A DNA stretch of 64,000 nucleotides, taken from Moritella sp. (GTDB lineage: Bacteria; Pseudomonadota; Gammaproteobacteria; Enterobacterales; Moritellaceae). A model generated the notes under the pieces. That model was not told where the DNA came from. It saw only the letters and a list, made by a program, of their open reading frames with translations, and did no database searches. Of the stretch, positions 43,867 through 53,158 are shown piece after piece. Location of the stretch: NCBI RefSeq assembly GCF_013215705.1, contig NZ_JABSQR010000007.1, forward strand, positions 186,001 through 250,000, read 5' to 3'. The translations under genes and the position numbers were made by a program. How positions within the stretch are numbered: the stretch's first letter is position 1; every line of letters begins with the position of its first letter.

Positions 43867-44498
43867 CGATAAAGCGCGTCAATTTCACCATTTTTAATGC
43901 GTATATTCACCCGCAGTAGCGCATGTTGGGCAATTTTCAACACATCTTTCATGCTCTCATAACAAGCGTGCTCATTCTTACCATAAGCAAAGAAATTTAA
44001 CGACACTTGATAACCCATACCACCAGTATCCGGTTTATCACCCAACGCCAAATAGCAGGTCGGCGATTGCGACAAACCAATCACGCCAGCGTTAAAACTC
44101 GGTTTCATCGACGACACCATGGACTGAATATTAGTCATTAACCAGTTAATGCTTTTTTCCTGACAATTTTCAGGAATATCGCGGAACAAGATCATTAACC
44201 GCGCACTGCATTTTTTCGCATACGGGTACTGCTGGTCGGTATTATCTTCAGCGGCATTAAACACACAGTCGTTACTTTCCAATAACGAGCCGGCACCATT
44301 CACCCATTCAATTAAGCTATAAAACTGTTCAACAAAATCCCACTGTTTAAACGGTAACAGATCTTCTAATGCACTACGGATCAACTGAGGCTGTCGTTTA
44401 AAATCCATATATACACTCGACTCATCCGATACCATACTCGTCCACGGATGAGATCTTAACGCTGAGTTATCAATTTTTTTGGAAATAAAAGCGTCCAC
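43863..44498 (-). CDS. Conserved hypothetical protein, 211 residues
   Basis: The start is a GTG at 44498 with AAAGG eight bases upstream. It is a soluble protein with no signal peptide, several Trp/Phe-rich turns (FKQWDFVEQFYSLIEWVN) and a beta-rich C-terminal half (MGYQVSLNFFAYGKNEHACYE). I do not recognise the family. The overall look, with a GVIGLSQSPTCYLALG segment, suggests a small-molecule-binding or YqcI/YcgG-like fold, and I would not assign it. It is leftward, upstream of the AllA-like remnant. Confidence 0.6.
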   Translation of the reverse strand: MDAFISKKIDNSALRSHPWTSMVSDESSVYMDFKRQPQLIRSALEDLLPFKQWDFVEQFYSLIEWVNGAGSLLESNDCVFNAAEDNTDQQYPYAKKCSARLMILFRDIPENCQEKSINWLMTNIQSMVSSMKPSFNAGVIGLSQSPTCYLALGDKPDTGGMGYQVSLNFFAYGKNEHACYESMKDVLKIAQHALLRVNIRIKNGEIDALYR

Positions 44499-44571
44499 AG
44501 TTGCAGCCTTTGTTGGTTATACCCATGTTACTTCAAGATATTTGGGTTAATACGATAATGAGAATTGGATT

Positions 44572-44805
44572 TTAACAGTGTTCCGGCGATATATTAAAAG
44601 TTTTATCCGCTAAAATTTTGTTATCGAGTTCAATCGTCATACGCCAGTCACCGCATTTATCCGCAATGGGAGACCACACAGTATCAATTTCTGCCGGAAT
44701 GTCGGTGGTGAACGCCTGAATACTTGGTAAGTCTTTTGATTTACTCTGCCACTGAGAATGGATGCCATATGTTTGCATTTTAGTGACAGGTTTGTATTTA
44801 GCCAT
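44572..44805 (-). pseudogene. DUF3859-like protein with an internal deletion
   Basis: A start at 44805 with AGGTGA upstream gives 77 residues: MAKYKPVTKMQTYGIHSQWQ, then SKSKDLPSIQAFTTDIPAEID, then directly VWSPIADKCGDWRMTIELDN and KILADKTFNISPEHC. Both ends match what I recall of DUF3859 proteins, but their middle (about 50 residues between PAEID and the VWSPI block) is absent. The frame is preserved across the join. It may be a shortened functional variant, but an internal deletion is more likely. Confidence 0.5.
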
Positions 44806-44901
44806 TGCTTCACCTAGGTGATAATCAGAAATTAATGCGTTCAATAATTCCGATGACGAGTGCTTGTGGAAAGATGTACAGCATCACCCTACAAGGACGA
44901 A

Positions 44902-46806
44902 TTAATTACCGCCTTCCAAGTAACTTAAAAATATCGCGATATTAAACGGCTTTTGCATAAATAAAATATCAGCATGACATTCACTACCTGCTATCTCATT
45001 TTTATCATTCGCCGACAAAATCACATATTGGGTTTGCGTATTAGCTTGAATACATTTCATTTTGGCAATTAATTCTAAGCCATTCATCTCATCTAACTGA
45101 TAATCAACAATGACAACATCGGGTTCTGCATTCACCAATTGGGTTAACGCAACTTTCGAGTTATTCGCGCAAACCGTATTAAACTGCTGTTCTGCCAGCA
45201 TCGCGCTGCATACTTCGAGGTTAAAGCGGTTATCGTCGACAATTAAAATACTCATATCACCATAATTAACGGAGTTAAATTGTGGCAATGACGTTGATTT
45301 ATCAAACTGACAGGGAAAGTGTAGCATGATTTTAGTGCCTTCATCCTTCACACTGTGCAACCTTAACTTGCCGCCAATCTGGGTCAGTAATTGGTTACAA
45401 GTATAAAGCCCTAAACCAATACTCGAGACTTGTTGCTGCTTCGACTCAGCATCGATCGAGAAAGGATTAATTAACAACTCCTTGGTTGATTTTGACATAC
45501 CGAGTCCAGAGTCTAGGATCAGAATACGTAAATAATAACCCCGGATGATTGATTCATCGTTAAATGCAGGGCGCTGACATATATCAATATGGCAACTTAC
45601 GGTCTTACCCGTACTGTACTTCAATGCATTATTGATCATGTTAGTAATCACTTGAAATAACTTAGAACTATCCACACTGATGACAGCAGGTAACTTGTCA
45701 CTAACATGAAAATCTAATATTTTTCCGGCAGGAATACTCAACTTATTATAATAATCTTGGATGTTACCTATGTATTGCAGGGTATTAATCGGCGCATTAT
45801 TTAGCACTAATGTACTCGTGGTGGATTTACTGTAATTCAGGGTATTTTCTGCCACCGAATACAGCAAATTAGCCGACCACAGCATCTTATCAATAATAAC
45901 ACTGTGTTCATCACTGATCTTAGGCATGTCTCTCAGCATCTGGCTGTAGCCTAATAACGCATTAATCGGCGTTCTTATCTCATGATTAATACTCGATACC
46001 ATCGCAACATTGAATTTATGCTCTCGCTCAATACGGTTAAATAAATGCTTATTGACCAATTTAAAATACAGCAATACAGCGATCAGAGCACAAATAAACA
46101 AGGTGGCTAACAGCACGCAGATAAATTCAATTAATCTTGTCGAGGATACTTGAGACTCAATACCCAGAGTATAATAAAAATTATACTCTGGGATACTGAT
46201 ATCTAAGTCTGTGCGGTAACGAAGAAAATCTGGCATCAGATTAGTTGACTGCATCGTACAGGCGTTATTCTCAACAAATAATGGCAATAGTGAGTATTGT
46301 AAGCACGTATTTTTTAATTTATTGATGTTAAATAACAAGCTCTCGAGTGGGATAGCATAAAATAAATATGGCATATTGGGCTCATCAATATCGAGAACAA
46401 TTAATCGATAATGAGGTAATAAGCCGTTCAAACGGCCATGCTTATCTCGGCTTGTTACTAACGTATCTAATTGTGGGATAAATGTGCGGTCCGAGATATA
46501 ACCTAACGCCAACTCTGGTGTTAATGTAAAGAGTAACGCAGCTCTTTCATCTAGCAACTCTCGAGTAAATATTTCAAATTCTGCTCTTTTTACACTTTTA
46601 GATGATTTAAAAAAAGATTGCATCGCATTCATAATCAGTTTGTGCTGAAAATAGTTTTCTTGGTTAAATGCCATCAGCATCGATACTTTTTTATCATGAT
46701 TATATTTAAATTCATTCAAACCATAACTGGTAAATACAGTAACAATTACAGTCGTAACAAGCAGACAAATGCAAACATAACTGCGCAGATTAAATTTATA
46801 ATTCAT
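44902..46806 (-). CDS. Hybrid sensor histidine kinase with C-terminal receiver
   Basis: About 634 residues. Transmembrane helices at about 12-30 and 232-252 flank a ~200-residue periplasmic sensor. HisKA with phospho-acceptor SINHEIRTPINALLGYSQML is followed by an ATPase domain (N box TNMINNALKYS, G box SIGLGLYTC). The receiver has LIVDDNRFNLEV, VVIVDYQLDEMNG and the Lys in FMQKPFN. It is the last gene of a four-gene signalling operon with an Hpt protein and a REC-EAL protein, overlapping the Hpt gene. The start at 46806 is preferred over a TTG two codons earlier. The sensed signal is unknown. Confidence 0.85.
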   Translation of the reverse strand: MNYKFNLRSYVCICLLVTTVIVTVFTSYGLNEFKYNHDKKVSMLMAFNQENYFQHKLIMNAMQSFFKSSKSVKRAEFEIFTRELLDERAALLFTLTPELALGYISDRTFIPQLDTLVTSRDKHGRLNGLLPHYRLIVLDIDEPNMPYLFYAIPLESLLFNINKLKNTCLQYSLLPLFVENNACTMQSTNLMPDFLRYRTDLDISIPEYNFYYTLGIESQVSSTRLIEFICVLLATLFICALIAVLLYFKLVNKHLFNRIEREHKFNVAMVSSINHEIRTPINALLGYSQMLRDMPKISDEHSVIIDKMLWSANLLYSVAENTLNYSKSTTSTLVLNNAPINTLQYIGNIQDYYNKLSIPAGKILDFHVSDKLPAVISVDSSKLFQVITNMINNALKYSTGKTVSCHIDICQRPAFNDESIIRGYYLRILILDSGLGMSKSTKELLINPFSIDAESKQQQVSSIGLGLYTCNQLLTQIGGKLRLHSVKDEGTKIMLHFPCQFDKSTSLPQFNSVNYGDMSILIVDDNRFNLEVCSAMLAEQQFNTVCANNSKVALTQLVNAEPDVVIVDYQLDEMNGLELIAKMKCIQANTQTQYVILSANDKNEIAGSECHADILFMQKPFNIAIFLSYLEGGN

Positions 46807-47086
46807 CAGCAATCGCTACCACTTGCCCGTGAATATGCTCAACCATACAATGTAATTGTTGATGCCTTGTTATCTCCTCAATCCGAGCATCAAACTCAAG
46901 AGATAAATAACGACATATACCTTTAAGCTGATGTTTTAGCGCATTAAGCTGGTCATTATTTTCAACTAATCTAGTTTTCGAGCTAATGTTAACAAGCTCC
47001 TCGACTAATGCTTGGTATAAAGGTAACCGTCTTTCTTGACTATAATGCCAGAAGAAATGACGCACGTTATCACTGATATCAACGAA
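46796..47086 (-). CDS. Single-domain histidine phosphotransfer (Hpt) protein
   Basis: 96 residues, all helical. NALKHQLKGICRYLSLEF carries the Hpt signature HxLKG with the phosphorylatable His. It would shuttle phosphate between the hybrid kinase receiver and the REC-EAL protein. The start at 47086 overlaps the REC-EAL gene by eight bases, and its 3' end overlaps the kinase gene start. A longer frame to 47113 lacks a ribosome site. Confidence 0.7.
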   Translation of the reverse strand, partial: FVDISDNVRHFFWHYSQERRLPLYQALVEELVNISSKTRLVENNDQLNALKHQLKGICRYLSLEFDARIEEITRHQQLHCMVEHIHGQVVAIADEL

Positions 47087-48281
47087 CATTAACGGCAATG
47101 TCCTTATGCACATAACGATTAACCCAAGCTGTTAAATAGCGGCCTTCAATCGGCGGACTATATACATACCCTTGCGCGATATCACAACCCAGTTCAGCTA
47201 AAATATTAAGCACGCTTTCAGTCTCAATACCTTCGGCAACGACACTCACCGACATCTTTTTAGCTAAGGCGATCGTCGACTCAACAATAAGGTGATGTTG
47301 TTCATTGGTATCAATATCACAGACAAAATAGCGATCAATTTTAATTTCATTAAACGGAATGGTATCTAAGCGTTCATAAGTCGAATAGCTTTTACCAAAA
47401 TCATCCAGTGAAATACCGATGTCATTAATAATCAGTCGAGCGATAGAATTCAGTACACTGGCTTGATTAATAATCTGTTGTGATTCGGTCAGTTCTAAAG
47501 TTAATTTGATATCAGCATGTGCTTGTTTATGGCGGATTATGTAGTCAATCAAGTTATCACAGCTTAAGTCTTCTGCGGTGACATTAATCGATAATGTATA
47601 ACTCGATAACGTCTTTTCATAGGCCCAGAATTTGAATGCTTTCGCGACAATTATCTTAGTGAAATCAACGTTCAGTCCTGCTTTATCAATCAAAGGTAAA
47701 AACGTATCGGGATAAATATAACCATTTTCATCGTACATTCGAGCTAACACTTCAAAGCCGATGATATTATTACTTTTCATATCGACTTGAGGTTGAAAGC
47801 AAAGTAATACTTGTTCATCGGCAAGCAGTTGATTTATGTCATAATCAGAGACACTTCCCGGTGATTTAACGACTATCTTATGGCCATGCTGACGTTGCAA
47901 ACGGGCTGCTTCCGCTAATATAAAATCCATATTAATCGGCTTTTCAAAAACGCCGACCAAGCGCAGTTTCAAACTACTGGCAATACTACCCACTAACGCC
48001 AAAGTACGTTTATCCGAAGAACTAATCACAGCCAGGGGAATATCAGCATAACTCGCGTGCTCAGATAAAAAATTAATCACTTCCATGCCATCACAGTGAT
48101 CCATTTTCAAATCCAAGATCAGTAAATCAATATTACCTTCATTAGCCACAATCGCTTCAATACCTTGATTTGCATCTTCAGCTTCAAACGTCTGAAAATC
48201 ATATTCGAAGGTACTCTCGATAAGATCAGCTTTAATCGCTTCTCGGACAAATTTTTGGTCATCTACAATCAAAATATTCAT
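47079..48281 (-). CDS. Receiver-EAL protein, probable c-di-GMP phosphodiesterase
   Basis: 400 residues. The receiver (about 1-125) has LIVDDQKFVREA, LLILDLKMDHCDG and FEKPINMD. The EAL domain (about 150-390) has FEVLARM (ExL motif), LSINVTAEDL, LELTESQQI, SLDDFGKSYSTYERL, EIKIDRYFV and VVAEGIETE. These are the catalytic Glu, Asn, Glu, Asp-Asp and Lys positions, so it should hydrolyse c-di-GMP. Activity is probably set by phosphotransfer from the kinase/Hpt pair. It follows the XRE gene by two bases. Confidence 0.88.
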   Translation of the reverse strand: MNILIVDDQKFVREAIKADLIESTFEYDFQTFEAEDANQGIEAIVANEGNIDLLILDLKMDHCDGMEVINFLSEHASYADIPLAVISSSDKRTLALVGSIASSLKLRLVGVFEKPINMDFILAEAARLQRQHGHKIVVKSPGSVSDYDINQLLADEQVLLCFQPQVDMKSNNIIGFEVLARMYDENGYIYPDTFLPLIDKAGLNVDFTKIIVAKAFKFWAYEKTLSSYTLSINVTAEDLSCDNLIDYIIRHKQAHADIKLTLELTESQQIINQASVLNSIARLIINDIGISLDDFGKSYSTYERLDTIPFNEIKIDRYFVCDIDTNEQHHLIVESTIALAKKMSVSVVAEGIETESVLNILAELGCDIAQGYVYSPPIEGRYLTAWVNRYVHKDIAVNVR

Positions 48282-48283
48282 AA

Positions 48284-49240
48284 TTACTCCGCGATACCGA
48301 CATTCGTAGGCTGCATTTCTCGTGTTGGTATAACAGAAAGCATCAGCATATTTCGGTTGGCCATGACTTCAGAGCGACTCATAATAAACGAATAGTTCTG
48401 AATGATTTTAGATTGGTGTTCAATTGGTTTAACTTTACACATGGGGATCTTCATCTGCATTAATTTTTGTTTCAATTTGCTATCACAAGTACTAAAACTT
48501 AAATATTCAATCGCTTTATCTGTTGCTAACTGATTAAGGTAGACAGACATCATATGATTATCAATGGCAGGAGAAACACCAAACGAAGAAAGCACTACCA
48601 AGACATTCGCGCGCTCTTGTTTCGCAACATTCAGCAGTTCCATTATACCGATACTGCAATTCATGAATTCAAATAATGCTTTGGTATTTACTTTACAAAA
48701 CAGGCAATGCCCTACTAATTGGCTAAAACTGCAAAATGCCGAGACTAAATTAAGCGGTTTTAATAATGCTGTTGAGGTTATTTCTTGGTGTGTAGGAAAT
48801 AAACGCGGGTTACCTTCATACATTAAGCAAAGTTTTAACATCGATGCAAAATTAACGTGGTCAGGCAGCATTGACTTGGTATGATATTGATCATTGTTAT
48901 AATAAGGATGTGCTGCTTTGTCATTTTTTCCGCTACCCGAAAGCTGAATGGCATATAAGCTTTCTTTGACAAAATCAATATCTGAACTATAGATATTAAA
49001 CAGGTCATCACCAAACACTTCGGCTATTTCTGACTGTTTTGTTAAAGACGGTGTGTTAATACCACGTTCCCAACGGCTAATTGAGATCGTATCTAAGCTA
49101 TCAAAAAAATGACTTCTTTCATTTAATAACGCCCGTAACCCTTCTTGTGAAAGGTTATGCTCTGACCGTATTTTTCTTAAAAAACTTGAGAATACCCTCA
49201 TTATTATTGTTTTTTGATAAGAGTATTTTGTGTATCCCAT
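48284..49240 (-). CDS. XRE-family regulator with C-terminal sensing domain
   Basis: 318 residues from the ATG at 49240, which has GGAAG five bases before it. The N-terminal Cro/CI helix-turn-helix (about 15-75) reads LRKIRSEHNLSQEGLRALL and TISISRWERGINTPSL. The C-terminal ~230 residues carry a Cys-containing region (LVGHCLFCKVNTKALFEFMNCS) and no recognised domain. It heads the signalling operon and is divergent from the LPMO gene, so it may regulate either. Similar regulators precede c-di-GMP genes in marine Vibrionales. Confidence 0.8.
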   Translation of the reverse strand: MGYTKYSYQKTIIMRVFSSFLRKIRSEHNLSQEGLRALLNERSHFFDSLDTISISRWERGINTPSLTKQSEIAEVFGDDLFNIYSSDIDFVKESLYAIQLSGSGKNDKAAHPYYNNDQYHTKSMLPDHVNFASMLKLCLMYEGNPRLFPTHQEITSTALLKPLNLVSAFCSFSQLVGHCLFCKVNTKALFEFMNCSIGIMELLNVAKQERANVLVVLSSFGVSPAIDNHMMSVYLNQLATDKAIEYLSFSTCDSKLKQKLMQMKIPMCKVKPIEHQSKIIQNYSFIMSRSEVMANRNMLMLSVIPTREMQPTNVGIAE

Positions 49241-49586
49241 CTTCACTTCCAATTATATCGAATGCCCTTATCACGAACTTAATCACAGTCATTGCTCAAC
49301 GACATTAAACACTAAGTTTGAAAAAAACACTACCAATCAATAAAAATCAAATATATGTTTATACATGCATTAGTTCCACAGTAATACTTTTCACTTTTAA
49401 AAAAAAAATGCCTACATGCTAAGCAATTTCACCATTATCCCTACGACTAGGCAGATAATTACACATATCCATAAAGTATTACTCTAGCGATAAGTGTGAC
49501 AGGTCGTTACGATAAACGGGCCGCAATGGAGCACCACAGGTTCAGTGTCAGCACATCAAACATTAAATGAACATGGAGTTTATGAT

Positions 49587-51011
49587 ATGAAAAAAATAAT
49601 ATTAACGTCACTCAGTGCTTTGGCTGTGTCAGTCGCATTAGTACCTACAGTCGCTATTGCACACGGCTATGTTGCAGGCCAGTTTCCTTCACGCGTTAAT
49701 TTATGTCATTCAGATAATGGATCTAAAAATGATTGTGCAAGCGCGTCATACGATAGACAAAGCTTAGAGGCGCCGAAAGGCTTTCCAGCTACTGGTCCTA
49801 TTGATGGAAAGATCGCATCAGCACAAAAAGGCGGGTCATTTGATGTGCTTGATCTGCAATCATCAAACCAATGGTATAAAACGAAGATCCAAGCAGGGTT
49901 AAATGATTTCCATTGGTTTAGCACAGCTAACCATAAAACTACTGATTACGTTTATTACATCACCAAATCTGATTGGGACCAAAACGCGCCATTAACTCGT
50001 GCATCTTTTGATTTAGCTAATCCTTTCTGTGTCATTGACATGGATGGTCAACAACCACTGAAAAATTTAGGTAACTCACATAGCTGCAACGTGCCAGCGC
50101 GCAGTGGGTATCAAGTTATTCTTTCCGTTTGGACCATCGATGATACTGACAATGCATTTTACAATGTTATCGATGTAGAGTTTGAGGACGGTGTAACGCC
50201 ACCACCACTACCCGATGTTTGGCAGCAAAGCACCACAATTACCCCACAAGCAGACTTAGTCGTCGGTGATAAAGTCAAAGCCCGCTTCTTTGATTCCTCA
50301 GTTGGTTCATTTACTCACGAAACGACCATTGAAATTAGCTCTGCTGCCAATGGTAAAAAGAATACTTGGTCTTACAATATCGCCACTGCGATTAATGCTA
50401 ATCAAACCGATGTGCAAGCGGGATCAAAAAGTGACGATGATATGTTTACCCCTGTTTACGGTAACAACCCTATCTACTTAAAAACAAGCTCTAACCTTAG
50501 CTCTGTTGAAGTGGACATTATTAAAGCCGAAGCCCCTATTGATGACAGTATTAACGTTGTAGGCCTAAAAGATGAATATGGCATCGACAATAATGCGGTA
50601 GACGTTACCTTTAGTATTGAAGCGGTTGGTAACTTAAATGTCACCAATACTATCTTTGATGCCAATAATAACGCCATCGCCTCAGAGTCTAAAAATGTGA
50701 ATGACACGGTTGAGCACTTTACCATATCACTCAACAATGCAACCGCAGGTATCTTTAAACTGGTCTCAATTGCCAACTCAAACGATAACAGCAACCTATC
50801 ACTGCAAGAATCAAATAACTTCAAAATCCTTGCCGCTGACATTCCGGGTGATTGCCAAGATATCCAAGCAATTGATATCAGCAAGCAATACCAACCAGGT
50901 AATGAAGTTTCATACCAAGGTAATGTTTACCGTGCAGAGCGTTGGACAGATGTCGGCAGAACACCTAATACCCAGTATTCAGGTTGGGTATTAGCCGGCT
51001 CTTGTAAATAA
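49587..51011 (+). CDS. Secreted GbpA-like chitin-active LPMO with chitin-binding domain
   Basis: 474 residues from the ATG at 49587 (GGAG eight bases upstream). A Sec signal peptide ends at VAIA, and the mature protein starts HGYVAGQFPSRVNLC, giving the copper-binding N-terminal His of AA10 lytic polysaccharide monooxygenases. The catalytic domain spans about residues 24-210 with cysteine pairs and FHWFSTANHKTTDY, which holds the second His. GbpA-like domains 2 and 3 follow, then a C-terminal CBM5/12-type domain (YQPGNEVSYQGNVYRAERWT, WVLAGSC). It oxidises chitin and can aid attachment to chitinous or mucin surfaces. Confidence 0.93.
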   Translation: MKKIILTSLSALAVSVALVPTVAIAHGYVAGQFPSRVNLCHSDNGSKNDCASASYDRQSLEAPKGFPATGPIDGKIASAQKGGSFDVLDLQSSNQWYKTKIQAGLNDFHWFSTANHKTTDYVYYITKSDWDQNAPLTRASFDLANPFCVIDMDGQQPLKNLGNSHSCNVPARSGYQVILSVWTIDDTDNAFYNVIDVEFEDGVTPPPLPDVWQQSTTITPQADLVVGDKVKARFFDSSVGSFTHETTIEISSAANGKKNTWSYNIATAINANQTDVQAGSKSDDDMFTPVYGNNPIYLKTSSNLSSVEVDIIKAEAPIDDSINVVGLKDEYGIDNNAVDVTFSIEAVGNLNVTNTIFDANNNAIASESKNVNDTVEHFTISLNNATAGIFKLVSIANSNDNSNLSLQESNNFKILAADIPGDCQDIQAIDISKQYQPGNEVSYQGNVYRAERWTDVGRTPNTQYSGWVLAGSCK

Positions 51012-51043
51012 GCCGCTATACACGACTCCTTAGCGAGAACATA

Positions 51044-51076
51044 AACCACGCGTGATGATTAATATTGCGCGCGGTT
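51044..51076. terminator. Bidirectional terminator between LPMO and glutathione synthetase genes
   Basis: AACCACGCG (51044-51052) pairs with CGCGCGGTT (51068-51076) with one mismatch, followed by TAATTATTT. It sits between two convergent genes. Confidence 0.65.
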
Positions 51077-51097
51077 TAATTATTTCAACGATAAGGA

Positions 51098-52543
51098 CTA
51101 GCGATAAACCAATGAATCGACCGCTCCCTGCCCACTATGAACGCCGCCTTCCATGACGTTCGCTGGTTTACTCCGCACTAAATAACCCGCCACAGCATCA
51201 TCAATAGCAACACCATCAATGTTGACGGTAAAAATACCGATTTCACTGATCATATCGCCAATCATGCTCGCTTCACCATTGCGAATAATCATGGTCGGGT
51301 GCGATCGAGGCAAGGGCACGATTTTGCGCATCAACGACCAAGACTCATACTCTGCTTCATCAAGTGTTCTTAGTTTAGTCACAATATCCTCACCAAACAC
51401 ACAATGACCACCACCTTCGCCCTGATTTTTTAACACCCAATTATCGAGCCCGGTTGTCATTAAATGCGCAATTGAATCCGCATGCAATGGCAGCATCTCA
51501 CCAAAAAAGGGTTTAATGGTGAATGCTTCTTGCTCAGTTAATCCAAATTTAATCAGCGCTTGTGCAGGAAAATTAGATAACAACATTTGTACCCGTTTAC
51601 TCGATGCCAGTTGCTGAGCGATGGTCGCATTCATCGCAATATCATGCTGCTCTAGCGTCATGCGCACCGACATCAATGTTCTGCAGCAATACTTTTCGAT
51701 AATGGTTTTATCATAATAATCACACTGCTGATAACCAGCACGCAGATAGACTACATCAATTGGCTCATTATTTAATAACAGACGATGGTTATCGCCAGTC
51801 GACAATTGACCGTATAACTCGGTAAATGTTTTTCTTAACGTGCGAATACCTTTTGCATGTAACGCATATTCTAATAAATGCTGGTCATAGACATTATCTT
51901 CATGTGCTTGCACTACCATGACAAACGTCGGTTTACCTGCATCCTTGTGTTTTTGTTTAATCATACATGCAGACTTGGCGATACCATCAGCGAGTCTTTC
52001 GATTGCATCATTAGCGATAAATTCAGGCGGAATTTGTGCGCTAGGTTGGCTCGGTGAATGATTATGCTCTGTATAAGTTTGAAATAAATCAGCATGCTGC
52101 GCCGCAATATAACGATACAATTCAGATGCAAGTTGACCAAAAGGCCCCATACCAGCAGCAATCCCATTAAACTCAATCAACTTAGGACCTAATTGCTGAT
52201 CATCCATAAAGTCAGTTCTCATGATCAGTAAAGGCGTCGCTCGACGGGATTGGGTTAACGATAACTTATTATGTAATGTTAATAATGCCGAAAATAACGG
52301 ATCGGTATCGGCAATAGGCGCTATAGCTTGTTGAATAAAATCGTCATCTTTGGAAATAGCATGTAATAGTTGACCAAATAATCCAGCCGCCTGTTGCAAC
52401 CCCTCAAAACGTACTTTATCGATACTGCTTGGTGTTAAGGTAAATGGACAATGCAAGCTACTGGCATTACTTTGCTTGAATACTAACGAATGCGCTAATG
52501 CCCATTCAACACTATCTGTAACTGCTATTTCTACATTCTTCAT
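51098..52543 (-). CDS. Eukaryotic-type glutathione synthetase
   Basis: 481 residues, the length of eukaryotic GSH synthetases and not of the ~315-residue bacterial GshB. Diagnostic segments are VVYLRAGYQQCDYYD, the glycine-rich ATP loop WVLKNQGEGGGHCVFG, MISEIGIFTVN and the C-terminal GYLVRSKPANVMEGGVHSGQG. It should join gamma-Glu-Cys and glycine using ATP. The promoter region carries two TTTC-N10-GAAA dyads, and a similar dyad precedes the arsR-type gene upstream, so that regulator probably controls it. A bacterial copy of this type suggests past transfer or a rare lineage. Confidence 0.9.
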   Translation of the reverse strand: MKNVEIAVTDSVEWALAHSLVFKQSNASSLHCPFTLTPSSIDKVRFEGLQQAAGLFGQLLHAISKDDDFIQQAIAPIADTDPLFSALLTLHNKLSLTQSRRATPLLIMRTDFMDDQQLGPKLIEFNGIAAGMGPFGQLASELYRYIAAQHADLFQTYTEHNHSPSQPSAQIPPEFIANDAIERLADGIAKSACMIKQKHKDAGKPTFVMVVQAHEDNVYDQHLLEYALHAKGIRTLRKTFTELYGQLSTGDNHRLLLNNEPIDVVYLRAGYQQCDYYDKTIIEKYCCRTLMSVRMTLEQHDIAMNATIAQQLASSKRVQMLLSNFPAQALIKFGLTEQEAFTIKPFFGEMLPLHADSIAHLMTTGLDNWVLKNQGEGGGHCVFGEDIVTKLRTLDEAEYESWSLMRKIVPLPRSHPTMIIRNGEASMIGDMISEIGIFTVNIDGVAIDDAVAGYLVRSKPANVMEGGVHSGQGAVDSLVYR

Positions 52544-52598
52544 ACCGTCGACCCCGTTGCAAACAACGTTAAAGCATCACCAATAAGCGACGCTAACT

Positions 52599-52618
52599 AT
52601 TTCCATGAAACTGGAAAT
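52599..52618. promoter_or_regulatory. ArsR-type operator candidate 1 (glutathione synthetase promoter)
   Basis: ATTTCCATGAAACTGGAAAT is a perfect seven-base inverted repeat with a six-base spacer. It sits about 55 bp upstream of the glutathione synthetase start. The core TTTC-N10-GAAA recurs twice nearby. Confidence 0.6.
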
Positions 52619-52644
52619 ATAGATCAACGAGTTTTAACTGTCAA

Positions 52645-52672
52645 ATATACTTCCATAAATGCAGAAATATAT
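52645..52672. promoter_or_regulatory. ArsR-type operator candidate 2 (glutathione synthetase promoter)
   Basis: A dyad with CTTC-N10-GAAA (CTTCCATAAATGCAGAAA) and AT-rich ATAT flanks on both sides. It lies about 30 bp beyond the first site, at a spacing suited to two dimers. Confidence 0.5.
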
Positions 52673-52705
52673 GAAACCTATATTAAGCAAAAAAAGACCT
52701 GGATT

Positions 52706-52733
52706 TAAAAACACCACTCAGAACAGGTGGTGT
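52706..52733 (-). terminator. Terminator of the arsR-like gene
   Basis: On the leftward strand ACACCAC (52733-52727) pairs with GTGGTGT (52717-52711), followed by TTTTT. It lies about 60 bases downstream of the arsR-like stop and separates the regulator from the glutathione synthetase promoter. Confidence 0.75.
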
Positions 52734-52790
52734 AAAATATTAATAAAAACAATAGTTAAAACCATCATTTAAAAAACAGTTAAAAATGTA

Positions 52791-53126
52791 TTAGCACTGT
52801 TTTTCGTTATTAATGCTGTCATTGCACGTATCGCTCTTCACTTCATCAATACAACATTCATCTTGTAAAAAACCAATCACAGATTGTAATTTTTCATATT
52901 CAGCCACACAGTACAAAGTACGTCCTTCACGGCGCTGTGACAGTAATCCTGCAGACGCTAAGCTAGCGATATGGTGTGATAACGTCGACCCTGGAATGGA
53001 TAATTGTGATTGTAAACCACCCACAGCAATACCTTGATATCCGGCGCGAATAATACTTTTAAAAATAGTTAATCGCGTTGGATGTCCCAGTTCCTTCAGT
53101 GCTTTCGCAATAACATCAATATCCAT
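52791..53126 (-). CDS. ArsR-family transcriptional repressor
   Basis: 111 residues. The winged HTH reads LKELGHPTRLTIFKSIIRAG, LSIPGSTLSHHIASLASAGLL and RREGRTLYCV. The first HTH core matches ArsR/SmtB repressors that respond to metalloids or metals. The canonical alpha-3 ELCVCDL motif is absent; a Cys-rich tail (LQDECCIDEVKSDTC, ending QC) could supply thiol ligands instead. It is monocistronic with a terminator, and dyads of matching pattern lie in its own promoter and in that of the glutathione synthetase gene. Confidence 0.88.
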   Translation of the reverse strand: MDIDVIAKALKELGHPTRLTIFKSIIRAGYQGIAVGGLQSQLSIPGSTLSHHIASLASAGLLSQRREGRTLYCVAEYEKLQSVIGFLQDECCIDEVKSDTCNDSINNEKQC

Positions 53127-53158
53127 TTTTATATCTCCACCATACCCACTAATAATAT

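Noticed and set aside
49490-49515. CRP-like TGTGA half-site upstream of the LPMO gene
   Set aside because: Only one half-site matches; the second half (expected TCACA at the right spacing) is absent.
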